A DNA stretch of 60,208 bases, taken from Bacillota bacterium. Its GTDB lineage: Bacteria > Bacillota > Sulfobacillia > Sulfobacillales > Sulfobacillaceae. Under the pieces are notes generated by a model that saw only the letters and a program-made list of their open reading frames with translations, searched no databases and had not been told where the DNA came from. Within the stretch, counting starts at the first letter, position 1, and each line of letters starts with the position of its first letter. The stretch spans positions 1 to 60,208 of the forward strand of contig JAJYHT010000064.1 in the NCBI GenBank assembly GCA_021784595.1, given 5' to 3'. Shown one piece after another: positions 1 through 7,766 of the stretch. The translations under genes were made by a program, and so were the position numbers.

Positions 1-1
1 A

Positions 2-247
2 TGTACCGTGGAATATAACCCGGGGGCTGAAGAATTTATATGTCCTTGCCACCAAAGTCACTATGACCCGAGCGTAAGCGGCATGATTGTTATTGGACAA
101 GCGGAGCTGCCTCTTCCTCGCGTCACATTGGAGATAGACACTTTCGGGAACATTTTCGCGACCGGAGTCACTGAACTTATTTACGGATATCAGAATAATC
201 TGAAAAACGGTACGCAAGTACCGTTATGGAGTCAGGAGGGCTCATGA
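2..247 (+). CDS. aioB: Arsenite oxidase small subunit, Rieske protein (5' end missing)
   Basis: C-terminal part of the Rieske [2Fe-2S] subunit of periplasm-facing arsenite oxidase, which takes electrons from AioA. The frame is open from the window edge, so the gene begins outside. The first visible codon is a Cys that fits the second Cys of the first Rieske box, and the second box is seen as CPCHQSHYD (CxxH type) at about 41-67. The remaining tail (GQAELPLPRVTLEID) matches the family's usual end. The stop TGA overlaps the next gene's start at ATGA (244-247), so the two are translationally coupled as in known aioBA operons. Any Tat signal of this subunit would lie upstream and cannot be seen. 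Confidence 0.85.
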   Translation, partial: CTVEYNPGAEEFICPCHQSHYDPSVSGMIVIGQAELPLPRVTLEIDTFGNIFATGVTELIYGYQNNLKNGTQVPLWSQEGS

Positions 248-2751
248 TGGAAAAAGACCGTACTCCCGACGGTGGTTTGGATCCCCACCTGACCCGACGC
301 ACTGCTTTAAAGCAGGCTCTCGGCGTCTCGGTGGCTGCTGCCTCAACCTTCCTAATAAGCCACAAAGCGATGGCTGAAGCTGTTACCACGTTGCAAGCTG
401 AAGAGCCCGCCTTGCCGGTACAACTTGCCCAATCTCAAATTCCCATTCCTCCAGCAAATGCTCAGACTTTTACCACGGCGTGTCAATATTGCAATGTAGC
501 TTGTGGCTACATTGTAAAGGTGTGGCCTGTCGGCGATTCGGCGCCGCAGGGTGGCGGGCAATGGCCCAAGATGCCCATGGATGCCAATGGCGGTTGGCCT
601 TCTCCGGCACATTTTCAAAAGACGATAGTTAATGGGGTGGATTCATACGTGTGGATTCAGCCCGATAAAGACTGTGTAGTGAATCGCGGAGACCACAGTA
701 CACGGGGAGGAACCAATGCTCTCACGGTTTATTCTCCGACGCCGACGCCGTTTTCTGACACCACCGAGCGGATTTTATACCCGATGATGCGTGGCCACAA
801 GGGCGGGGCCCTGAAAAGGGTGAGTTGGACCGCGGCAATAAACCGGGTGGCCGATGAGTTGGCAAAAGTGTATAAACAGCGGGGACCCACTGCATTAGCT
901 TGCTGGCGGGCGGACCATGAGTGTATCGAGGACAACTATGCCTTTGGCAAATTGATGTTGGGACCAAAGCCTATTGGGCTTTACGATACGTCACTGCCGC
1001 CCACCAAAGCCATACCGCAAATGGCGATTCACAATCGTCCGAAGTATGCATCAGAAACCCCGTCTTATGAAGACATCGTGGGCCCCGGAGGCAGTGTCTG
1101 GCCGTATACCTATGAGGACCTGGAAATTGCCAAAGTCGTGGTGTATGCGGGTGTGAATGGCTACGAAACCGGATCCACACTGTACAACCGCATGTATACG
1201 GCGGGGCCCAAGTTGGTGGCTATCGATCCTCGCAAGACATTAGTTGCGGAAAATGCCCGTCAGACGGGGGGATACCACCTGCAGTTGATCCCCAACACAG
1301 ACATCGTGTTGGCTAACGCAATGATGCATCACATTGTCAGTCGCGGGTTGCAGGATCAAGCGTTTATCGATGCGCATATCGAGCCGACCACGTGGCAAGC
1401 GGTGAAAGCCAACGTGTTGCAGTCCAAGTATCATCCGGTAGAGGCTGCCAGGGTCACCGGGGTGTCCGCACCCGATATTATGGCGGTCGCTGAATTGATT
1501 GCACATAATCCGACGGTGATTCTGGCCGAAAAAGGATTGACATGGCAAGGAGAATTGAACCCAGGAGCTTGGGCGGGCTATGTGAACTTGGCGCTCATCA
1601 CGGGCAATATTGGGAAGCCCGGGGCCTCGGTTGGTCGTCAAGGCGGACACCAGGATGCACTGGTGGAGACGGGATGGCCCAATCCGATCAAACACGGCGT
1701 AGATCGGCCCGATGTGTGGACTTCGATTGCCAACGGTGAAATTTATGCGATGTGGCAATATGATGGGGATCCCTGGACTACGACGCAAAACTTAGCGGTG
1801 TTTCGCAAAAAACTACAAGAAATTCCGTTTTTGGTCTGCCAAAACATCTATCCGAATGGCACCACTAATGTCGCCGATGTGATTTTGCCGTCGGCTGCTT
1901 GGGGAGAACGGAATTTTGTCAGAGGCAACTTGGAGCGCCGCATCCGCCTGTATTCGAAATTTATGGACCCGCCCGGAGAAGCTAAGCCGGACTGGGATAT
2001 CGTTGCCATGGTGGGGCGCGCTTTGGGCACGCGGCATCAGTTGGTTGATCCCGCGGGATTTGCGTGGGCCGACCACACGGCGATCTTTAACGAACTAAAG
2101 CAATCAGCCGATGGAATAGGGATGGGATTGCATTATCTCACCGAAGATTCCCTGCGTGCGATGGGGACCAATGGCATCCAATGGCCCATTGTGAAAAAGG
2201 CGGATGGGTCGTTGGAAGGCACGCCGCGCCTGTATGTCAATGGGCAGTTTAATTACCCAGACGGTAAAGCGCGCCTTCAGGTCTATGATGTCCAGTGGAC
2301 GGCCACCGATCCCCATGCGTTCATGCCACCAGTTATCCGGCCGACAGCCGACTATCCGTATCGGCTCATTACGGGACGGATTAATGTCTTATGGCAGAGC
2401 ACATACAATAATCAGCGCATGCCTACCCAGATGCAGCAAATGCCCTATGCGGAGGTGTTTATCAATCCAGCTGACGCCACGCAACTAGGAGTAGGCGATG
2501 GAGATTTTGTCGACCTGTATAATGAGTTGGATACCGTCCAATTAATGACGCGGATATCGGACGTGGTTCCCGCAGGAATTGTGTTTGCACCGTTTGCTTA
2601 TGCAGGAAATAAGGTCAATGCGCTTATCCCCTCGACATACCGGTGTCCGCGCAACGCGGCTTACTTTAAGAATTCTCATGTCGGAATCCGGTCAAGCAAG
2701 GCGGAGCCGGATGTGGTCACCTCATTCGCATCATACAATTCTCTGATTTAA
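244..2751 (+). CDS. aioA: Arsenite oxidase large molybdopterin subunit
   Basis: Catalytic molybdopterin subunit that oxidises arsenite to arsenate. About 835 residues, close to the usual ~825. The [3Fe-4S] motif CQYCNVAC (CX2CX3C) lies near residue 82, followed by GYIVKVWPV as in AioA, and DHSTRGG fits the Ser that replaces a fourth Cys. Start choice: ATG 244 or 247 follows AGGAGGG at 234-240; the in-frame ATG at 226 is less likely. Odd point: the N-terminus carries TRRTALK followed by a hydrophobic stretch and AMA, a Tat-like leader. Well-studied AioA proteins have none and ride with AioB. No partner cytochrome is visible in the window. Confidence 0.93.
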   Translation: MMEKDRTPDGGLDPHLTRRTALKQALGVSVAAASTFLISHKAMAEAVTTLQAEEPALPVQLAQSQIPIPPANAQTFTTACQYCNVACGYIVKVWPVGDSAPQGGGQWPKMPMDANGGWPSPAHFQKTIVNGVDSYVWIQPDKDCVVNRGDHSTRGGTNALTVYSPTPTPFSDTTERILYPMMRGHKGGALKRVSWTAAINRVADELAKVYKQRGPTALACWRADHECIEDNYAFGKLMLGPKPIGLYDTSLPPTKAIPQMAIHNRPKYASETPSYEDIVGPGGSVWPYTYEDLEIAKVVVYAGVNGYETGSTLYNRMYTAGPKLVAIDPRKTLVAENARQTGGYHLQLIPNTDIVLANAMMHHIVSRGLQDQAFIDAHIEPTTWQAVKANVLQSKYHPVEAARVTGVSAPDIMAVAELIAHNPTVILAEKGLTWQGELNPGAWAGYVNLALITGNIGKPGASVGRQGGHQDALVETGWPNPIKHGVDRPDVWTSIANGEIYAMWQYDGDPWTTTQNLAVFRKKLQEIPFLVCQNIYPNGTTNVADVILPSAAWGERNFVRGNLERRIRLYSKFMDPPGEAKPDWDIVAMVGRALGTRHQLVDPAGFAWADHTAIFNELKQSADGIGMGLHYLTEDSLRAMGTNGIQWPIVKKADGSLEGTPRLYVNGQFNYPDGKARLQVYDVQWTATDPHAFMPPVIRPTADYPYRLITGRINVLWQSTYNNQRMPTQMQQMPYAEVFINPADATQLGVGDGDFVDLYNELDTVQLMTRISDVVPAGIVFAPFAYAGNKVNALIPSTYRCPRNAAYFKNSHVGIRSSKAEPDVVTSFASYNSLI

Positions 2752-2770
2752 AAAACGATGCAACTCGCGT

Positions 2771-2803
2771 CCAGCGGCTATGATTGCCGCTGGGCGTTCT
2801 TTC
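2771..2803 (+). terminator. Intrinsic terminator after aioA
   Basis: An 8-bp stem (CCAGCGGC at 2771-2778 pairing with GCCGCTGG at 2786-2793) with a 7-nt loop is followed by a T-rich tail ending in TTTT at 2800-2803. It lies just past the aioA stop and would separate aioBA from the regulators. Confidence 0.7.
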
Positions 2804-2898
2804 CCGTTTTAAAAGACCGTAAAATAGGTGAGAATGGTGTATCATCTAACCAATGAAAAACCAGGTGGCCTATAAAAGCAGAGGAGGGAGCGAGCGTA

Positions 2899-3231
2899 AT
2901 GCCACAAGTCTTAACGTATGATGACGACATATTAGCGACTATGAAAGTATTGTCTGATGGGCATCGCCAGCGCATTCTCGCTCTTTTGGCCCGTGGAGAG
3001 CATTGCGTGTGCGAAATTACCGACCAGATGGGACTTCCGCAGAATTCCGTATCCCATCATCTGCGAGTACTTCGAGAACAACACCTCATCATGTCGCGCA
3101 GAAAACCTGAGGACCAACGTTGGGTATATTATCGCATCAATCCCGAAACTCTTGAACGCGTTGCCCGCCAACTTCAACAATGGGCTGATGAGGCGCGCAG
3201 CGCTCCGGCTCACCCCATTGTCTGTCCTTAA
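2899..3231 (+). CDS. arsR: ArsR/SmtB family metalloregulator (first copy)
   Basis: Winged-helix repressor of about 110 residues. The recognition region reads MGLPQNSVSHHLRVL, and directly before it is HCVCEI, a Cys-x-Cys at the site where E. coli-type ArsR binds As(III) in the DNA-binding helix; a further Cys sits two residues from the C-terminus. RBS GAGGAGGG at 2881-2888. It stands alone between aioBA and a second arsR and could control either. Target and inducer are inferred from the motif and position. Confidence 0.88.
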   Translation: MPQVLTYDDDILATMKVLSDGHRQRILALLARGEHCVCEITDQMGLPQNSVSHHLRVLREQHLIMSRRKPEDQRWVYYRINPETLERVARQLQQWADEARSAPAHPIVCP

Positions 3232-3783
3232 TTCTCGTCAATGAATGATTTTGCCTTTATACACGCGATGCGGGTGTAGAAATGCCGTGGCGTGCCTTAA
3301 CGGGCCGCGATGAGCTTTTTCACCAACATTCATTCTCTCTAACTTCTGTGGGGTTTTATTGGACAGCATCTTCGCCCAGTCAGATGCCCCAACCAGCATC
3401 GTCACACCACAAACGCTAAGAAGCCACTGCACCCCTAGGCCCGGGGACGCGTTGGCGCTCACAGCCAATGGACCGGCTAGGGGTTGATAAACCTACCCAG
3501 GGCGGCGCTAACAGGAGTCATGCAGAGGCTGCCATCATAGACAAGGCGTCCGACAGTATACCCCTTTCTCGGGTGGGTCTGGACTAAGAAAAGTGTAGGG
3601 CGCGCTAAGCCGGTTGCGGGGCCATGAAGGGAGACAAATGGGAGGTCACGTTGGTATGATCGCCTACAGGTTTGTTTGCATGAGAATATAGACCGCTGGT
3701 ATCTCATTGGCCTTTTCTGTGCCGTAACATCGACCCCAATACAGACAGGGAAAAATATGAGGAGATAAATTTAAAGGGGGATG
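3232..3783. other. Intergenic stretch without a recognised gene
   Basis: About 550 bases between the two arsR genes. Short open frames exist on both strands (for example minus 3477-3707) but none has an RBS or recognisable motif. Nothing clearly functional seen apart from the promoter at its right edge; possibly decayed DNA. Confidence 0.4.
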
Positions 3784-3817
3784 TTGACACTCCACAAAAA
3801 TTAGCATATAAGTATAT
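3784..3817 (+). promoter_or_regulatory. ars operon promoter with palindrome over the -10
   Basis: Perfect -35 TTGACA at 3784-3789, 17-nt spacer, -10 TATAAG at 3807-3812. The -10 lies within a perfect dyad ATATA-AG-TATAT (3806-3817), a natural ArsR operator position. The start codon of the second arsR is at 3836, so the promoter would drive arsR and the genes after it. Confidence 0.72.
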
Positions 3818-3835
3818 CGTAATGAGGTGATACCA

Positions 3836-4213
3836 ATGTATGACTTTGAGGCAGAACTCTTCCGGGCCTTAGGCGATCCGACTAGGCTCCAAATATTAGG
3901 ATTGCTAAGGATGCGCCAAGCGTGTGTGTGTGAACTGGTGGACCTAGTCCCGGTGAGTCAACCGGCAGTATCTCAACACTTGCGAAAGTTGAAGCAAGTA
4001 GGCTTAGTTCGTGAGCAACGGGAAAAACAATGGACGTTTTACATGCTGCGTGACGACTTGTCGCCAGCAGTCGCGGAAATTATCCGGGACTTGCCCCATT
4101 TGCCAGACGCCGAGGCATGGCTCTTAACCCATCGCGTGGATACCACGTGTGCAGTTGTCCGGCGGACAGTGGGCGCTGAGCCGTTGGCGGTTTCGGCTCT
4201 AGTTGAATCTTAA
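3836..4213 (+). CDS. arsR: ArsR family arsenic-responsive repressor (second copy)
   Basis: About 125-residue winged-helix repressor leading the arsenic efflux operon. CVCEL sits immediately before the recognition helix (VSQPAVSQHLRKL), the classical As(III) sensor position, and a third Cys is in the C-terminal tail (DTTCAVV). Start ATG 3836 follows GAGGTGA at 3824-3830. The upstream promoter has a dyad over the -10, fitting autoregulation. It shares little sequence with the first arsR beyond the HTH, so they probably recognise different operators. Confidence 0.9.
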   Translation: MYDFEAELFRALGDPTRLQILGLLRMRQACVCELVDLVPVSQPAVSQHLRKLKQVGLVREQREKQWTFYMLRDDLSPAVAEIIRDLPHLPDAEAWLLTHRVDTTCAVVRRTVGAEPLAVSALVES

Positions 4214-4269
4214 CGGGTGATGACGGTGTCAACAGGACACGGTTCTATTTTTGAAAGGATGTGGAAACA

Positions 4270-4530
4270 TTGGAACCCAAAACAAAAGAATTGCTAGCCA
4301 TTGCAGCGTCTGTAGCCAGTGGCTGTGAAACGTGTTTAAAGACGCATATGACCTTGGCGAGGCAAGCGGGGGCAGAGTCCCGCGACATTCAAACGGCCGT
4401 CAACATCGCTCGCGCCGTGCGTTTGCAGGCGGTCACCAGCATCGATGATTTGGCGACACAGTGGGCACAAGGTGATCCGATCGCGGTGATTGCGGGCGAT
4501 ACCGGGTGCGGTCCAAGTTGCAACTGCTAA
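4270..4530 (+). CDS. AhpD/carboxymuconolactone-decarboxylase-like thiol protein with Cys-rich tail
   Basis: Small all-helical CMD-family protein of about 86 residues. The signature CETCLKTH fits the CxxCxxxH redox site of AhpD-like peroxidase/disulfide reductases. The last residues, GCGPSCNC, add three more Cys, which is not part of the ordinary family fold. The start is probably TTG 4270 (AAGGA at 4255-4259); GTG 4261 is an alternative. It lies between arsR and arsD, so a role in thiol reduction or in handing As(III) to the pump is likely, but the substrate is unknown. Confidence 0.75.
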   Translation: MEPKTKELLAIAASVASGCETCLKTHMTLARQAGAESRDIQTAVNIARAVRLQAVTSIDDLATQWAQGDPIAVIAGDTGCGPSCNC

Positions 4531-4545
4531 AAGGAGGCGTGCACG

Positions 4546-4863
4546 ATGATTATTGAGATTTTTGATCCTGAACTGTGCTGTTCTACGGGTGTCTGTGGAT
4601 CTGCTCCAGATCCTTCGCTGATTCGTATTGAAGAAGCGATTTCGCGATTGCAAGCCCAAGGGGCTGCAGTGAAGCGCTATCAGCTTAGTCGCCAGGCCAG
4701 CGCTTTCATGGAAAACGCCGTGGTTTATCGGACCTTGCTGGAGTCCGGTACGAGTGCACTGCCTATGATGGCCATCGATGGCACGGTGCGATTTGTGGGT
4801 CGTTACCCAACGTATGATGAAATTCAGGCTGTCCTGTTGGACACCATGATAAAGAAGGGCTGA
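4546..4863 (+). CDS. arsD: ArsD arsenite metallochaperone
   Basis: Cytosolic chaperone that passes As(III) to the ArsA ATPase. About 105 residues, near normal length. The N-terminal IEIFDPELCCSTGVCG holds the conserved Cys12-Cys13-Cys18 set needed for transfer to ArsA. RBS AAGGAGG at 4530-4536. The stop is directly followed by the arsA1 start, fitting a chaperone-ATPase pair in one transcript. The C-terminal Cys pairs of E. coli plasmid ArsD are absent, which is common. Confidence 0.93.
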   Translation: MIIEIFDPELCCSTGVCGSAPDPSLIRIEEAISRLQAQGAAVKRYQLSRQASAFMENAVVYRTLLESGTSALPMMAIDGTVRFVGRYPTYDEIQAVLLDTMIKKG

Positions 4864-5745
4864 ATGATGCGGTACCTGTTTTTTTCGGGAAAGGGTGGGG
4901 TTGGCAAGACATCACTGGCCTGTGCAACGGCGGTTACATTAGCCGATGCGGGAAAGCGGGTGTTGTTGGTAACTACGGATCCAGCCTCGAACCTTTCTGA
5001 TGTATTCGAGCAAGAGATTGGACCTCAACCTAAAGGGATTTTAATGGTCCCGAGATTAAAGGGTCAAGAAATTGATGCCGAAGCGGCAGCCCAGGCCTAC
5101 CGTGAACGGGCGCTCAGTCCCCTTCGGGGAATTCTTCCCGACGATATGTTGAGTACCCTGGAAGAACAGATGAGCGGTCCTTGCACCGTCGAAATTGCCG
5201 GGTTTGATGAATTTGTGCGTTGCATGTTTACCCAGGAGTACGACGTGGTCGTGTTTGATACGGCGCCGACCGGGCACACTTTGCGCCTATTGGCGTTACC
5301 CTCGGCTTGGTCCATTCACATCACGGAAAGTGAGCAAGGTTCAGGTCAGACTTGCATTGGGCCGGTGGACCAATTGCAAACCTCAAAAGAGCAATATGAT
5401 GAGGCCATTTCCCGATTGCAAGATCCCAAGGTGACGACTTTTATTTTAGTCACACAGCCTGAGCGTGCAGCCGTAGAGGAAACCATACGGGCGGCCAGGG
5501 AACTGGAGGAACTGGGAATTCGCGATCCATCGATCGTTGTTAATGGCGTTATTCCAGAGGACGCGGCCACGCATCCTTTCTTTGCTTCCCGCCGCTCCAT
5601 GCAACAAAGTGCGGTCGCCAACCTGGTCAAGGCGTTTGGCAATCCCGTGACCGAGGTGCCTTTGTTAGAAGACGAAGTCAAGGGTATTGCCTCCTTGCGT
5701 GAATTGGGAAAGTGGGTGGACACCGATGTCTATGCAATTCGGTGA
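4864..5745 (+). CDS. arsA: ArsA arsenite-transport ATPase, first half as its own protein
   Basis: One nucleotide-binding half of the ArsA pump motor, about 293 residues. P-loop GKGGVGKTS at residues 9-17, DTAPTGHTLRLL switch/signature near residue 137, and Cys residues in SGPCTVEIA and QTCIGP that match the metal-site Cys of the A1 half. ATG 4864 or 4867. Plasmid R773 ArsA is one ~580-residue chain with two such halves; here the chain ends with its own stop and the second half is a separate overlapping gene. Confidence 0.92.
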   Translation: MMRYLFFSGKGGVGKTSLACATAVTLADAGKRVLLVTTDPASNLSDVFEQEIGPQPKGILMVPRLKGQEIDAEAAAQAYRERALSPLRGILPDDMLSTLEEQMSGPCTVEIAGFDEFVRCMFTQEYDVVVFDTAPTGHTLRLLALPSAWSIHITESEQGSGQTCIGPVDQLQTSKEQYDEAISRLQDPKVTTFILVTQPERAAVEETIRAARELEELGIRDPSIVVNGVIPEDAATHPFFASRRSMQQSAVANLVKAFGNPVTEVPLLEDEVKGIASLRELGKWVDTDVYAIR

Positions 5746-6616
5746 TGGGCTCTCAGAGGCTCGCCGTTTCTTTCTCGCGGGCAAGGGGGGCGTAGGGAAA
5801 ACCACGCTGGCTGTGGCCACTGCGGTTAAAAGCGCGCAGGAGGGTCGGAAAACGTTATTGATTACCACCGACCCGGCTTCGCACATTGGGTTGGTACTGG
5901 AAACTTTGGTCAGTGATGACCCCACTCCCGTGCCAGGCGTGCCGAATCTCTATGCGGCCCGGATTGATCCCCAGGAGGAGACCAAACGCTATCAAGAGGC
6001 GATATTAGAAGAAGCGCGAGCGCAATATGAGCCGAGTACCGTACAACGTATGGCGGAGGAATTGAATTCTCCCTGCACCGAAGAGGTTGCGGTGTTTCGG
6101 CGGTTTCTGTGGGCGCTGTTAACAGACGAATTTTCTACGGTGGTGTTTGATACCGCGCCCACCGGCCACACCTTGCGGCTGCTGGCTTTGCCGCTTAGTT
6201 ATCGTCAACAGATAGCAGTCAAGGCGCAAGGATCCGAGGAGAGCCGCGAGGTGGACCAAGAAGAAACCGATCGCATGCAACAAGCCATGATGGTGTTGCA
6301 AGATGCACGGCGGACGATGTTTTCTTGGGTCGTTTACCCTGAATCCACCCCGATTCACGAAGCCCAACGGGGAGCAGAAGATCTTTTGACGATGGGCATT
6401 AAGACGGGAACGGTAATGGTCAATCAACTATTGCCGGAAGCCGCGTGTGTTCACCCGTTGTTTCGGAAACGCTACGAAATGCAGCAGCGACACCTTAACA
6501 ATGTGGGCAGGCAGTTTCCCGGAGCCCTTATCGTCGAGGTGCCTTTGCAAGAACAAGATGTGATCGGAATAGCTGCAGTGCGGCGATTGGTTGAGAAAAT
6601 TTGGGTGAGTGTGTGA
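5726..6616 (+). CDS. arsA: ArsA arsenite-transport ATPase, second half as its own protein
   Basis: Second half of the ArsA motor, about 296 residues. P-loop GKGGVGKTT near residue 20, SPCTEEVAVF carrying the metal-site Cys, and DTAPTGHTLRLL. The start is ATG 5726 or 5732, inside the end of the first half (10-20 bp overlap), so the two are probably made together and form a heterodimer equal to the fused enzyme. The two halves are clearly homologous but diverged, arguing for an old duplication, not a frameshift of a fused gene: each has its own start and the frames differ. Confidence 0.92.
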   Translation: MSMQFGDGLSEARRFFLAGKGGVGKTTLAVATAVKSAQEGRKTLLITTDPASHIGLVLETLVSDDPTPVPGVPNLYAARIDPQEETKRYQEAILEEARAQYEPSTVQRMAEELNSPCTEEVAVFRRFLWALLTDEFSTVVFDTAPTGHTLRLLALPLSYRQQIAVKAQGSEESREVDQEETDRMQQAMMVLQDARRTMFSWVVYPESTPIHEAQRGAEDLLTMGIKTGTVMVNQLLPEAACVHPLFRKRYEMQQRHLNNVGRQFPGALIVEVPLQEQDVIGIAAVRRLVEKIWVSV

Positions 6617-6662
6617 TAGCAGCCCAAAAGTAATATCGGAAACTAAAAAGGGAGAGATGGAC

Positions 6663-7013
6663 ATGGGAAAAATCGCGATTGTGCTGTTATCCGGCAAGGA
6701 AAATCAAGCGCGGGCAATGGCTGGCCTTCACGTAGCCAAGCGCATATACGATGCGCGGAAGGAAAACCAGATCGATGATGTGGAGGTATTTTTGTTTACC
6801 GATGGACTGCGAAACGTAGGTGAGCCAGAAAGTGAATTAAATCACTTAGTGAACGAGCTCATTGAAGCAGGCATTGTGGTGGGAGGATGCAGCAACCAGC
6901 TCAACAGTTGGAATTTAGCCGATGAGGCCAAGGCTGCTGGCGTCCATGCGGAATTTGCCCGGGATGCCTTTTCGCGATACGCTCGTGAAGGCTACACGGT
7001 GATGACGTTTTAG
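6663..7013 (+). CDS. DsrE-like small sulfur-relay-fold protein
   Basis: About 117 residues with a DsrE/DsrF-like alpha/beta fold: hydrophobic N-terminal strand KIAIVLLSG, then LFTDGL and a single Cys in VVGGCSNQL where family members often carry a sulfur-accepting Cys. Start ATG 6663, RBS AAGGGAGA at 6647-6654. It sits 46 bp after arsA2 and ends 1 bp before the next gene, so it belongs to the ars transcript. A role in thiol or persulfide handling is inference; the family assignment is moderate. Confidence 0.65.
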   Translation: MGKIAIVLLSGKENQARAMAGLHVAKRIYDARKENQIDDVEVFLFTDGLRNVGEPESELNHLVNELIEAGIVVGGCSNQLNSWNLADEAKAAGVHAEFARDAFSRYAREGYTVMTF

Positions 7014-7014
7014 C

Positions 7015-7695
7015 ATGGAACACAAGGATAAGGTTCGTTCATCGGACAATGCGGTAGAGTGGTATTGGCCACAGTGGGCAGCAGATGCTTCACTCCCCGA
7101 ATTTTTAGTGCGTGACACAGAATCCAGTCACGGACGCTATGCGACCGGCACCAAGACCATAATTGTCAAAGACCTAGTGAAGTTTCACGGCCATGCTTGT
7201 GACGGGCTTTTCCGAGGCGCTTCGGCTCTCGCGGTGGGGCTGTCACGATTGTTTCCCGATGGCATCATTGACCGGACCGACCTGCGCGTACTGTCACGCA
7301 ACAGTCCTTGCCTAGGGGATGTGGCGGCATACTTGACCGGAGGACGCGTTCGCTTTAATACACAAGATGTCCAGAGCCAGCCGGGAGTATGGTTTGTGTT
7401 GCAGAAAATATCGAGTAAAGACACCGTGCGGGTGGAGGAAGTGCCCGGAGTGTATCCCATCGCGCTAAGTGACGAAGAAGGCCGCTTGGTTTTGACAAAA
7501 GATGCCACCCCGGAGCAATTGGACCGTTTGCAGGCAGCGCAATGGGAGTGGGTTCGCGAGGTCCTGTTGAAAACACCTCGCGAGACACTTTACGAACTGA
7601 CCTCAATGCCTGATTTTTCATGGGCGGAGGTGCCTTACGACCATAAAGGGCAACGAACGGATGTCTTATTTAAGGATGTTCCCCGTATGCCATAA
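7015..7695 (+). CDS. FmdE-like domain protein of unknown role
   Basis: About 226 residues with the FmdE (formylmethanofuran dehydrogenase subunit E) core: FHGHACDGLFRG, close to the family's FHGHxCPG, and NSPCLGDVAAYLTGG, matching its second Cys segment. There is no C-terminal zinc ribbon. The genome stretch shows no methanofuran genes, so a metal- or cofactor-binding role is more likely than the archaeal one. Its start follows the DsrE-like stop by one base. Its last codons form the left arm of the terminator hairpin. Confidence 0.6.
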   Translation: MEHKDKVRSSDNAVEWYWPQWAADASLPEFLVRDTESSHGRYATGTKTIIVKDLVKFHGHACDGLFRGASALAVGLSRLFPDGIIDRTDLRVLSRNSPCLGDVAAYLTGGRVRFNTQDVQSQPGVWFVLQKISSKDTVRVEEVPGVYPIALSDEEGRLVLTKDATPEQLDRLQAAQWEWVREVLLKTPRETLYELTSMPDFSWAEVPYDHKGQRTDVLFKDVPRMP

Positions 7696-7734
7696 AGAAG
7701 GGGGGCGGTATTATCCGCCCTTTCTTTATGGCAT
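7687..7734. terminator. Long terminator hairpin that includes the FmdE-like stop codon
   Basis: Left arm 7687-7708 (ATGCCATAAAGAA then a G run ending CGG) pairs with right arm 7715-7734 (CCGCCC, T-rich, ending ATGGCAT). The inner GGGCGG/CCGCCC stem followed by TTTCTTT is a usable terminator, and the outer arms extend pairing to about 20 bp. The stop codon at 7693-7695 is inside the left arm. Confidence 0.75.
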
Positions 7735-7766
7735 AATTTTGTCTGGTTTGAGGGGGAAGTGAACGC

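Noticed and set aside
3477-3707. Minus-strand 76-codon frame between the two arsR genes
   Set aside because: No RBS or motif; composition not convincing.
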